From Planococcus kocurii (lineage in GTDB: Bacteria; Bacillota; Bacilli; Bacillales_A; Planococcaceae), in NCBI RefSeq assembly GCF_001465835.2, contig NZ_CP013661.2, forward strand, positions 744,001 to 808,000: 64,000 nt of DNA, in the 5' to 3' direction. The first letter of the stretch is position 1; every line of letters begins with the position of its first letter. A program made the translations under genes and the position numbers. Below, in pieces: positions 57,135 through 64,000 of the stretch. Below the pieces are notes generated by a model that was not told the DNA's origin, made no database searches, and saw only the letters and a program-made list of their open reading frames with translations.

Positions 57135-58477
57135 TCTTCTTCACCGCCTTTGCCATTTTCACGTGCTGCTAATTCTTTTTCAACGGGGTTGCGTCTATAC
57201 ATTCTCGAAAGAACAACAACCGTCCCGATTCCTAGAATCAAATACAAGCCAGCAAACAAAACAATCATCAAGTCCACATGACCACTAGTAGTTGCCGCTT
57301 CATCAATCTTCATATGACCTCGAAGAATCCAAGGCTGGCGTCCTACTTCTGTAAACCACCATCCTGCTTCAATAGCCACGAGTGCCAAAGGACCTCCTGC
57401 TACTGTTAGCCAACGGAACCATTTTGTCCGTATAAACGACCAGTTACGCCAAGCCGCCACAACATAGACAAAGGAGAAGAAGGCTAGCCACATCCCAATA
57501 GTGACCATCGTATCAAAAAGATAGTGGATCCATAATGGTGGAATTTCGTCCTCTGGGAACTCATTAAGACCTGTTACTTCAGCAAATGGATTACTGTGCG
57601 CCAGTATGCTTAAAGCATATGGAATCTTAATGGCGTACTTCACTTCTTCACCATCTAAAACTCCAAACATGACCAAACCAGCATCTTCTTCGGTTTCAAA
57701 ATGCCACTCAGCAGCTGCCAATTTTTCCGGCTGATACTCTGCCAAATACTTACCAGAAAAATCACCAATTAAAGCCGTAGCGACAGAAAATACCAATGCT
57801 AACTTCATCGTCAAGAACAAAGCTTTTTTGTGATAAATATGCGTAGAGCCACGTAACATTCGGAAAGCCGCAATAGAAGCCAGTAAAAATGCGCTGGTCA
57901 TGAAAGCTGTCGCCATAACGTGCGCTACTTTTGTCGGTACTGCAGGACTAAACATCGCCAGTAGCGGGCTGACGTTAACCATTTCACCATTTAGTATTTC
58001 AAAGCCCTGTGGTTGGTTCATAAAGGCGTTGACAATGGTGATAAAAACGGACGATGCGGCTGCACCCAGTGCAACCGGAATCAGTAGCAGGAAATGCTTC
58101 CGCTGATCTTCAAAGCGATCCCATGTATAAAGGTAAATCCCGAGGAAAATTGCCTCGAAGAAAAACGCAAAAACTTCCATAAACAATGGCAACGCAATGA
58201 CGTTCCCTGCTAATTGCATAAAATTCGGCCACAACAGCGATAACTGCAAGCCGATCGCCGTACCGGTTACAACTCCTACAGCTACGGTTATAACAAAGCC
58301 TCTTGCCCAACGGCGAGCCATCAAAATATAATGTTCATCTTTTTTCTTAATCCCCACCCACTGGGCGATCATAATCATGAGTGGTACCCCTACGCCGATT
58401 GTTGCGTAGAGAATATGGAATGATAAAGTCAAAAGCGTTAGAATACGACTCAGAAAAGCTGGATCTTGGAATTCCAA
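57131..58477 (-). CDS. cydA: cytochrome d ubiquinol oxidase subunit I (CydA)
   Basis: A 448-residue heme-bearing subunit. The heme-ligand His residues are in LTLSFHILYATIGVG (about 18), HVMATAFM (about 186) and others. The conserved GWWFTEVGRQPWILRG near residue 385 is the GRQPW motif of the family. The quinol-binding Q-loop (about 240-310) is short, as in Bacillales. A TTG start with GGAG 9 bases upstream is used. First gene of the cydABS operon. An oxygen-limited induction by Rex is expected, but no clear Rex operator was found upstream. Confidence 0.95.
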   Translation of the reverse strand: MEFQDPAFLSRILTLLTLSFHILYATIGVGVPLMIMIAQWVGIKKKDEHYILMARRWARGFVITVAVGVVTGTAIGLQLSLLWPNFMQLAGNVIALPLFMEVFAFFFEAIFLGIYLYTWDRFEDQRKHFLLLIPVALGAAASSVFITIVNAFMNQPQGFEILNGEMVNVSPLLAMFSPAVPTKVAHVMATAFMTSAFLLASIAAFRMLRGSTHIYHKKALFLTMKLALVFSVATALIGDFSGKYLAEYQPEKLAAAEWHFETEEDAGLVMFGVLDGEEVKYAIKIPYALSILAHSNPFAEVTGLNEFPEDEIPPLWIHYLFDTMVTIGMWLAFFSFVYVVAAWRNWSFIRTKWFRWLTVAGGPLALVAIEAGWWFTEVGRQPWILRGHMKIDEAATTSGHVDLMIVLFAGLYLILGIGTVVVLSRMYRRNPVEKELAARENGKGGEEE

Positions 58478-58621
58478 TCTACTCGTCTCCTTTTTTCAAA
58501 CATGTAATTTACTGTTCCCTTAGTTCCTATTGTACATCAAACGCACTTGCCAAAACTCTTCCTAAGCCTTGGTATCACAACCAACTTTGAATAAGCTGTG
58601 ACAAAAACGAAGTAAAAAGAA

Positions 58622-58650
58622 TTGAAATTTTTCTCAATTTTTAGTATTCT
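58622..58650 (+). promoter_or_regulatory. promoter of the Nudix gene
   Basis: TTGAAA (58622-58627), 17 bases, TATTCT (58645-58650), about 30 bases before the start codon. Confidence 0.5.
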
Positions 58651-58680
58651 ATAAAGAACAAAGAAAAAGGGTGATTCATC

Positions 58681-59109
58681 ATGAGAACAAAACGGAAAGT
58701 ATTTGCTTATATCACAAGAGGCGATGATGAAAATCGTGAATTGCTTGTATTCGAATACAAAGGAGAACCAGAAGTTGGCCTGCAAGTTCCAGGTGGCACA
58801 ATCGAAGACGGCGAACTATTGATCGATGCATTATACCGAGAAGTAAAAGAAGAAACAGGTTTGCCACGTGAAGTTCTTGACTTTGTAGGGAAAATCCACA
58901 AGTATACGTATTATCCTGAACATCAGGATAAGGCATACGAACGGAATATTTTTCAATTTGAATATACCGGAGAACCTATTGAATTTTTTGAACACATGAT
59001 TAAAAGCCAGGGCCGTGATAACGGCATGACGTTGTTATTCCGCTGGGAATCGATTAAAAGTCTGCCGCAGCTTGCAGCAGAACAAGACAAAGCAATCGAA
59101 CTACTTTAG
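58681..59109 (+). CDS. Nudix hydrolase
   Basis: A 142-residue Nudix protein with a perfect box: GGTIEDGE (40-47) with x7, then REVKEETGL (55-63), i.e. Gx5Ex7REUXEExGU. The metal site hydrolyses a nucleoside diphosphate linked to another group. The PGG upstream of the box and the C-terminal FFEHM-RWESIKSLP part do not identify the substrate. The RBS AAAGGGTG precedes the ATG. It is divergent from cydA. Confidence 0.9.
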   Translation: MRTKRKVFAYITRGDDENRELLVFEYKGEPEVGLQVPGGTIEDGELLIDALYREVKEETGLPREVLDFVGKIHKYTYYPEHQDKAYERNIFQFEYTGEPIEFFEHMIKSQGRDNGMTLLFRWESIKSLPQLAAEQDKAIELL

Positions 59110-59136
59110 AATGTCGCAAAATAGTAACTAGCAAAC

Positions 59137-59183
59137 GGGGCTGTCCCAAAAAGTCATGAACAATGACTTTTTGAGTACGGCCT
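59137..59183. repeat. IS1182-like terminal repeat pair (solo)
   Basis: GGGGCTGTCCCAAAAAGTCAT faces ATGACTTTTTGAGTACGGCC across five bases, with 11 perfect pairs next to the loop. The sequence is nearly the same as the hairpin after mreBH (39645-39687), and no transposase sequence is present. It is probably a relic or miniature derivative. Confidence 0.55.
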
Positions 59184-59235
59184 CTTTTGCTTCTAAAAAT
59201 GCACACCGAGTTCTATATTCTTGGCAGCAATCCAA

Positions 59236-59284
59236 AAAAAACAGACGGTGGAAAAAGAACTCTTTTTCCACCGTCTGTTTTATT
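59236..59284. terminator. terminator of dgkB, bidirectional
   Basis: A 19-bp near-perfect stem (ACAGACGGTGGAAAAAGA opposite TCTTTTTCCACCGTCTGT) is flanked by A- and T-runs. On the minus strand it lies 27 bases after the dgkB stop. Confidence 0.85.
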
Positions 59285-59310
59285 TTAGAGACTTACCGGA
59301 CGACTTATTT

Positions 59311-60225
59311 TTATTTACGGTCTTTTTCGTTCAATGAATCAATCGGTACATACATCTCAATATGACTAGCTAAGTTTTCGAATACAGCTGGCAGTAACCC
59401 ACCATACTCTCCATCTAAATTGAGTAATACTCGTTCTTCTGTCGTTACTGTAATTTTGCTGGCTTTAGCATAAATTACATGAGAGTCCGATAAATGTTCA
59501 CCCCGAAGAGCTAAAGAGGCAACACGGATAAACTCAGCCATATTGAGCTCTTTTAAAATTAATAACGTAAACTTCCCGTCGTTAATACTAGCATCAGGCG
59601 CTAATTTTTCAAATCCTCCAACCGAATTAGTCAATCCGATCAAAAACATCATGGCACTGTCATCAAAAACTTGACCATCGTATTCAATCCGAACACGTGA
59701 AGATCGAATCGAAGGCAGCATCTCGATGCCTTTTAAATAATAAGCCATTTGACCGAGAACTGTTTTTAACTTGCTTGGAACTTCATACGTTAGCTCCGTC
59801 AGCCTGCCGCCCCCTGCAATGTTAATAAAATACCGATCACCATTCATTAACCCAATATCCACAGGAATTGAATCACCTTTAAGAATAATATCAACAGCTT
59901 TTGTTATATCGCGTGGAATATGAACAGCGCGAGCAAAGTCATTGGTCGTTCCCATTGGAATAAGACCCACTTTGGGACGATTTTCAAAAGGAGCGATTCC
60001 TGAAACAACTTCGTTTAACGTACCGTCTCCACCCACAGCAATTACTAAATCAAACTTCCGCTCCACAGCAAAAGCTGCGGCTTGAATGGCATCGCCTTCA
60101 CAAGTTGTCGCGTGACAAGATGTTTCGTAGCCCGCTTTTTCCATTTTTTCTAAAACTTCAGGCAGGTGTTTTCGGAACAACTCACGGCCGGAAGTTGGAT
60201 TGTATATAATACGTGCACGTTTCAT
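59311..60225 (-). CDS. dgkB: diacylglycerol kinase DgkB
   Basis: A 304-residue soluble diacylglycerol kinase, recycling DAG from lipoteichoic acid synthesis into phosphatidic acid. The catalytic-domain motif is VIAVGGDGTLNEVVSG (about 61-76), with IPMGTTNDFARA (about 90). The second domain has NIAGGGRLTELTY and the C-terminal LNLDGEYGG. AAAGG lies 9 bases before the ATG at 60225; the longer frame adds 13 residues. Same neighbourhood as B. subtilis yerQ/dgkB near gatB and rlmCD. Confidence 0.94.
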   Translation of the reverse strand: MKRARIIYNPTSGRELFRKHLPEVLEKMEKAGYETSCHATTCEGDAIQAAAFAVERKFDLVIAVGGDGTLNEVVSGIAPFENRPKVGLIPMGTTNDFARAVHIPRDITKAVDIILKGDSIPVDIGLMNGDRYFINIAGGGRLTELTYEVPSKLKTVLGQMAYYLKGIEMLPSIRSSRVRIEYDGQVFDDSAMMFLIGLTNSVGGFEKLAPDASINDGKFTLLILKELNMAEFIRVASLALRGEHLSDSHVIYAKASKITVTTEERVLLNLDGEYGGLLPAVFENLASHIEMYVPIDSLNEKDRK

Positions 60226-60314
60226 GAGATTCAGCCTTTCTGGACTTTCTGTAAAGATCGACAAAACATTTTCTAGGTAAGCAGTTATAGGTTTTCTAAA
60301 AATAGATCATTCAT

Positions 60315-60875
60315 TTATGTTAGTGCTTTTTGAAATGCTTGACGTAAGTCTTCATAAACGATTTGCCAAAAACCATTGTTATATACAAATCCATCTGAAA
60401 TCTCACCAATAACGGTCTTCAAGTGATGCTCGTATTGGGAGTCGTCTTTATCCGGAAGTACCGATTTCTTTTCATCGACAAAGTTTTGAACTTCAGGTGC
60501 TCGTGGTCCCCAAGTACCCAGAACCTTGCCATCTTTTGAAAGAATAATGTATTTAGGAATTGAACGTCCGCTATTCGTTAAATAACGATCCATCAATTCG
60601 AGATTTTCATCACGGTATACGCAATGAACCTCTAAATGAACCGCATCTGTGATTTTTCGCAGGATGGCATTATTCATCATCGCATCGCCACACCAATCTT
60701 CAGTAATAACCAAAATATGAGGTTGCTTTTCTTTTAGCAACGCCATAAATTCCGAGTCTTCTGGAAGGTTAAACTTCTCATAGATGCTATAGGACTTTTG
60801 CTGATTCGACTCCATTTGAGCCATATAACTTTCCAAAGTAATGCCAGCTTCAAAATACTGCTGCTCCGTCATCAT
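60315..60875 (-). CDS. thioredoxin-family protein with WCGDA site
   Basis: A 186-residue protein of the thioredoxin-like group often annotated as 'thioredoxin family protein'. The active-site region reads TEDWCGDAMMNNA (about 58-70): a single Cys with Asp in place of the second Cys, so no classical disulphide exchange is expected. SIPKYIILSKDG contains the cis-Pro of the fold. GGGAG lies 10 bases before the ATG. Not linked to neighbours. Function unknown. Confidence 0.82.
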   Translation of the reverse strand: MMTEQQYFEAGITLESYMAQMESNQQKSYSIYEKFNLPEDSEFMALLKEKQPHILVITEDWCGDAMMNNAILRKITDAVHLEVHCVYRDENLELMDRYLTNSGRSIPKYIILSKDGKVLGTWGPRAPEVQNFVDEKKSVLPDKDDSQYEHHLKTVIGEISDGFVYNNGFWQIVYEDLRQAFQKALT

Positions 60876-61299
60876 ACAATCACGTCTCCCTCTTCCTACT
60901 TTCTACTAAACAGTCGGTTCCTCTCGAATTAGAAGGTTCATTCACATGAATTCAGTTGAAATTACAAGATCCATCAAGCACATGCTATTGATCCAAACTT
61001 ATCTTTACTACCAGTTTACTGTTATGTAGCAAAGTCTTCAAGGCTTAGGTGAAGAAATGCTGATTTACAGCGGTGTAAGTCACCACTAATTAACGGTCAA
61101 CTTAAAGACGTCTAAAGTTTAACTTAGTTTCACTAAGCATAAAATAAACTTTTACCTGCAATTCTCCTAACTAAAAGAAGCCGATTCCAGCACGAAGCGC
61201 GTCCATCGGCTAAACGAAGCTAAAGACAAACGGATTTTTCTTAGCTTTAGCGAGAGCAATGCTCAAAGTGGCCGGTATCGCTTTAACTTTACCCAACCC
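60876..61299. other. gene-free intergenic region
   Basis: No reading frame with an RBS is seen. At 61176-61290 there are inverted repeats (AGCCGAT/ATCGGCT; GCTAAAG/CTTTAGC), which could be a small structured RNA, a relic repeat or the gatB terminator region. Nothing more can be supported. Confidence 0.5.
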
Positions 61300-61337
61300 A
61301 TAAAAAAGGATGATCCATAATGGACCATCCTTTCACA
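61300..61337 (-). terminator. terminator of the gat operon
   Basis: The stem AAAGGATG-TCCA/TGGACCATCCTTT with a 3-base loop is followed by TTTTT on the minus strand, just after the gatB stop. Confidence 0.85.
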
Positions 61338-61347
61338 TAGGTAAAGC

Positions 61348-62778
61348 TTATCTTTTAGCAATTTCTTCAAGAAGAATTTTATTAAGCAATGGCGGATTTG
61401 CTTGCCCTTTAGTTTGTTTCATGATTTGCCCGACAAGGAAACCAATTGCTCGATCTTTACCGTTTTTAAAGTCTTCAATCGACTGTGGATTATTGTCAAG
61501 AGCTGCTGTAACGAATTCACGCAATGTGTTCTCATCAGAGATCTGAACAAGTCCTTTCGCTTTAACGATATTGTTCGCGTCGCCGCCTTTTTCAATCAAT
61601 TCCTTAAAGACTTTCTTCGCAATTTTAGATGAAATGGTGCCATCTGAAATCAATTTGATCATACCAGCCAAACCTTCTGGTGTTAATTCCGTATCTTCAA
61701 GTTCTTTTTGCTCAGCGTTCAAGTAAGCAGATACTTCCCCCATCAACCAGTTAGATGACAGTTTTGCGTCGGCGCCAGCAGTTACTGTTGCTTCGAAGAA
61801 ATCCGAAATTGGTTTTGCTAGTGTCAGAACCATAGCGTCATAAGAAGACATGCCTAGCTCTGAAACATAACGAGCTTTTCGTGCATCTGGCAATTCTGGA
61901 ATTTCTGAACGAACGCGTTCTAGCCAAGCATCATCAATAACGATATCGACAAGATCAGGTTCAGGGAAGTAACGATAATCGTCAGATCCTTCTTTAATGC
62001 GCATCAACAAGGTTTTTCCTGTGGATTCGTCGTAACGACGTGTTTCTTGCTCGATAATCCCACCGGACAATAACACTTGCTCTTGACGAACTTGCTCATG
62101 CTCAATCCCTTTACGAACAAAGTTGAACGAGTTTAAGTTTTTCAATTCGGTTTTTGTGCCAAATTGTTCTTGACCAAACGGACGAAGCGAAATGTTCGCG
62201 TCGCAACGCAATGATCCTTCTTCCATGCGTACATCAGAAACGCCTGTGTACTGAATAATGGCTTTGATTTTTTCAAGATACGCATACGCTTCATCAGCTG
62301 TACGAATATCTGGCTCAGAAACAATTTCGATTAATGGTGTGCCTTGACGGTTAAAGTCAACCAATGAATGGCCTTTGCCCGTGTGCGTTAGTTTCCCTGC
62401 ATCTTCTTCCATATGAAGACGGGTAATGCCAATCCGTTTTTTCTCGCCTTTTACTTCAATTTCAATCCAGCCATGCTCACCAATCGGCTGATCAAATTGT
62501 GAAATTTGATAAGCTTTCGGGTTATCTGGATAAAAATAGTTTTTGCGATCAAATTTCGTGTGGCGCGTAATTTCGCAGTTTAATGCAAGTGCCGCTCTCA
62601 TTGCCCAGTCCACTGCTGTTTTATTCACTACTGGTAAAACACCTGGATAGCCAAGGTCAATGACGTTTGTATTGGTATTCGGTTCCGCACCAAAATGAGC
62701 CGGTGCTGGAGAAAACATTTTCGATTCTGTTTTTAATTCAACGTGGACTTCAAGTCCAATGATTGTTTCAAAATTCAT
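61348..62778 (-). CDS. gatB: aspartyl/glutamyl-tRNA amidotransferase subunit B
   Basis: A 476-residue GatB, which activates Glu-tRNA(Gln) or Asp-tRNA(Asn) for transamidation. N-terminal blocks are [17 protein letters not shown] (about 5-21), [11 protein letters not shown] and [16 protein letters not shown] (about 74). The C-terminal YqeY-like helical domain is about 325-476. GGAGG lies 10 bases before the ATG at 62778, which overlaps the gatA stop by 4 bases. With GatC and GatA it forms the amidotransferase used by Bacillales in place of GlnRS. Confidence 0.96.
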   Translation of the reverse strand: MNFETIIGLEVHVELKTESKMFSPAPAHFGAEPNTNTNVIDLGYPGVLPVVNKTAVDWAMRAALALNCEITRHTKFDRKNYFYPDNPKAYQISQFDQPIGEHGWIEIEVKGEKKRIGITRLHMEEDAGKLTHTGKGHSLVDFNRQGTPLIEIVSEPDIRTADEAYAYLEKIKAIIQYTGVSDVRMEEGSLRCDANISLRPFGQEQFGTKTELKNLNSFNFVRKGIEHEQVRQEQVLLSGGIIEQETRRYDESTGKTLLMRIKEGSDDYRYFPEPDLVDIVIDDAWLERVRSEIPELPDARKARYVSELGMSSYDAMVLTLAKPISDFFEATVTAGADAKLSSNWLMGEVSAYLNAEQKELEDTELTPEGLAGMIKLISDGTISSKIAKKVFKELIEKGGDANNIVKAKGLVQISDENTLREFVTAALDNNPQSIEDFKNGKDRAIGFLVGQIMKQTKGQANPPLLNKILLEEIAKR

Positions 62779-64000
62779 TGTGCTGCTCCCTCCCATGTTT
62801 GAGGAGTTTTTTTATGGAAATCTGTTGCTTGTTCATATACATCTGCAACACGATAAACGGTTTCTTCATCAAAATGTTTCCCGATAATTTGCAAACCTAG
62901 TGGTAGACCATTTTCAAACCCACAAGGAATAGAGATAGCTGGAACACCTGCTAAGTTAACTGGAATTGTTAAAATATCGTTTGCATACATTGTTAATGGA
63001 TCGTCAATGATTTCACCAATTTTAAATGCTGGTGTTGGCGTTGTTGGACCAACGATGACATCGTATTTTTCAAATGCATCATCAAAGTCTTTTTTGATCA
63101 ATGTCCGAACTTTTTGTGCTTTTTTGTAGTAAGCATCGTAATAACCTGAGCTTAGTGCATACGTTCCAAGCATGATGCGGCGTTTTACTTCATCACCAAA
63201 TCCTTCAGAGCGCGTATTCATGTAAAACTCAAGAAGACTTCCTGCTTTTTCTGTGCGGTAGCCATAACGAATGCCATCGAAACGTGACAGGTTAGATGAA
63301 GCTTCAGAAGAAGCCAAAATATAATACGTAGCTAATGCGTATTTCGAATGAGGCAGTGAAATTTCTTCACAAATCGCACCCTGTTCTTCAAGCACTTTCA
63401 AAGCATCAAGAACAGCTTGTTTTGCTGCTTCGCCAACACCTTCAGCAAAATATTCTTTTGGAACACCGATGCGAAGACCTGTAATGTCACCCGTCAATGC
63501 CGCAGTGAAATCCGGAACTTCAACATTAGCAGAAGTTGAATCTTTGTCGTCATATCCCGAAATCGCATTTAACAGGAGTGCGTTGTCTTTTACAGTTCGT
63601 GTAATTGGACCGATTTGATCTAACGATGAAGCATAAGCAATCAACCCAAAACGCGAAATTCGTCCGTAAGTAGGCTTCATACCAACTACACCACAAAAAG
63701 CAGCAGGTTGACGAATTGAGCCACCCGTATCTGATCCTAGCGAAAACGGAACTTGTCCTGACGCAACTGCAGCAGCAGACCCGCCTGAAGAACCACCCGG
63801 AACAGTTTCAAGATTCCATGGGTTTTTTGTTTTTTTGTAATACGAGTTTTCGTTAGACGAACCCATTGCAAATTCATCCATATTTAGTTTTCCGACGGTC
63901 ACCATTCCAGCAGCTTTTAATTTGTCTACGACTGTTGCATCATAGATTGGATTAAATCCTTCTAAAATACGGCTAGAAGCAGTTGTTTCAAGACCTTCTG
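62775..64000 (-). CDS. gatA: aspartyl/glutamyl-tRNA amidotransferase subunit A, 5' end outside window
   Basis: The last 408 codons of GatA, the amidase that frees ammonia from glutamine. An in-frame Met/Val at 63905 is internal: coding clearly continues to the edge (…[20 protein letters not shown]). The amidase signature [14 protein letters not shown] with the cis-Ser and nucleophile Ser follows, and [12 protein letters not shown] contains the catalytic Ser. The catalytic Lys lies upstream beyond the window. It overlaps gatB by 4 bases. Confidence 0.96.
   Translation of the reverse strand, partial: EGLETTASSRILEGFNPIYDATVVDKLKAAGMVTVGKLNMDEFAMGSSNENSYYKKTKNPWNLETVPGGSSGGSAAAVASGQVPFSLGSDTGGSIRQPAAFCGVVGMKPTYGRISRFGLIAYASSLDQIGPITRTVKDNALLLNAISGYDDKDSTSANVEVPDFTAALTGDITGLRIGVPKEYFAEGVGEAAKQAVLDALKVLEEQGAICEEISLPHSKYALATYYILASSEASSNLSRFDGIRYGYRTEKAGSLLEFYMNTRSEGFGDEVKRRIMLGTYALSSGYYDAYYKKAQKVRTLIKKDFDDAFEKYDVIVGPTTPTPAFKIGEIIDDPLTMYANDILTIPVNLAGVPAISIPCGFENGLPLGLQIIGKHFDEETVYRVADVYEQATDFHKKTPQTWEGAAQ

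Noticed and set aside
58540-58620. Rex operator before cydA
   Set aside because: TTGTGAT- and TTGTCAC-like halves are present but not arranged as the TTGTGAA-N-TTCACAA palindrome.
62775-63905. Complete gatA starting at 63905
   Set aside because: Coding with clear GatA similarity continues upstream to the window edge, so this is an internal codon.

Overview
The window comes from a low-to-moderate GC Gram-positive bacterium of the order Bacillales, most likely family Planococcaceae (Planococcus/Planomicrobium type). Three things point there: the 16S rRNA segment, Bacillus-type AGGAGG ribosome binding sites with occasional TTG/GTG starts, and long blocks of gene order shared with Bacillus subtilis (rrn-ygxA-ygzB-perR-bcp-gsaB-ygaE, ygaD-ygaC-fabL-mutY-yfhP, yfhJ-yfhH-recX-yfhF, dgkB-rlmCD-gatB-gatA). 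The genus is an inference; no database search was possible.

Layout. 1-2000: 5' part of a 16S rRNA gene (minus strand) with two tandem promoters and a leader. 2036-8703: YgxA, YgzB, the peroxide regulator PerR with a near-perfect Per box, a cobalamin adenosyltransferase, a 2-hydroxyacid dehydrogenase, the peroxidase Bcp, a glutamate-1-semialdehyde aminomutase and an aromatic-acid exporter-like protein. 8738-14350: a complete five-gene peptide-type ABC importer operon with its own promoter and an internal terminator-like hairpin. 14504-18771: an ABC exporter, the DUF402 phosphatase, the enoyl-ACP reductase FabL, and MutY, which probably starts at ATT. 18903-24248: YfhP, a 121-bp tandem repeat array, YfhJ, YfhH, RecX, YfhF and an RlmD-type rRNA methyltransferase. 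24294-31767: an MFS transporter, an OsmC protein, a P1B-4 metal ATPase, YihY/YtxH envelope proteins, an alanine/glycine symporter and a DUF1128 protein. 31829-32363: a second tandem array (124 bp) related to the first, followed by a methyltransferase/FAD-monooxygenase pair. 34752-44661: pseudouridine catabolism genes, an M29 aminopeptidase, MreBH, an IS1182-like remnant, a beta-carbonic anhydrase, DinB, GNAT, PepF and a TspO-like protein. 44768-53954: a second methionine aminopeptidase, a TPP-riboswitch-controlled ThiT, an M20 peptidase, a GDSL hydrolase, a second M29 aminopeptidase, a DEAD-box helicase, and a divergent TetR/MFS pair. 54017-64000: a small gene broken by an in-frame stop, an FbpA-like small protein, RlmCD, the cytochrome bd operon cydA-cydB-cydS, a Nudix protein, DgkB, a thioredoxin-like protein, GatB and partial GatA.

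Most genes are core chromosomal functions: translation fidelity (gatAB, map, rRNA methylation), redox and peroxide defence (perR, bcp, cyd), envelope (mreBH, fabL, dgkB) and nutrient uptake (peptides, thiamine, amino acids). The least explained parts are the two repeat arrays. Their units differ in sequence between arrays, but the predicted stems keep pairing through compensatory changes, so a conserved folded element has been tandemly amplified next to the 3' ends of two unrelated genes. Other points of note are four genes of 36-54 codons that have good ribosome binding sites, the nonsense-broken small gene, the ATT start of mutY, and the oxygenase-methyltransferase cassette.
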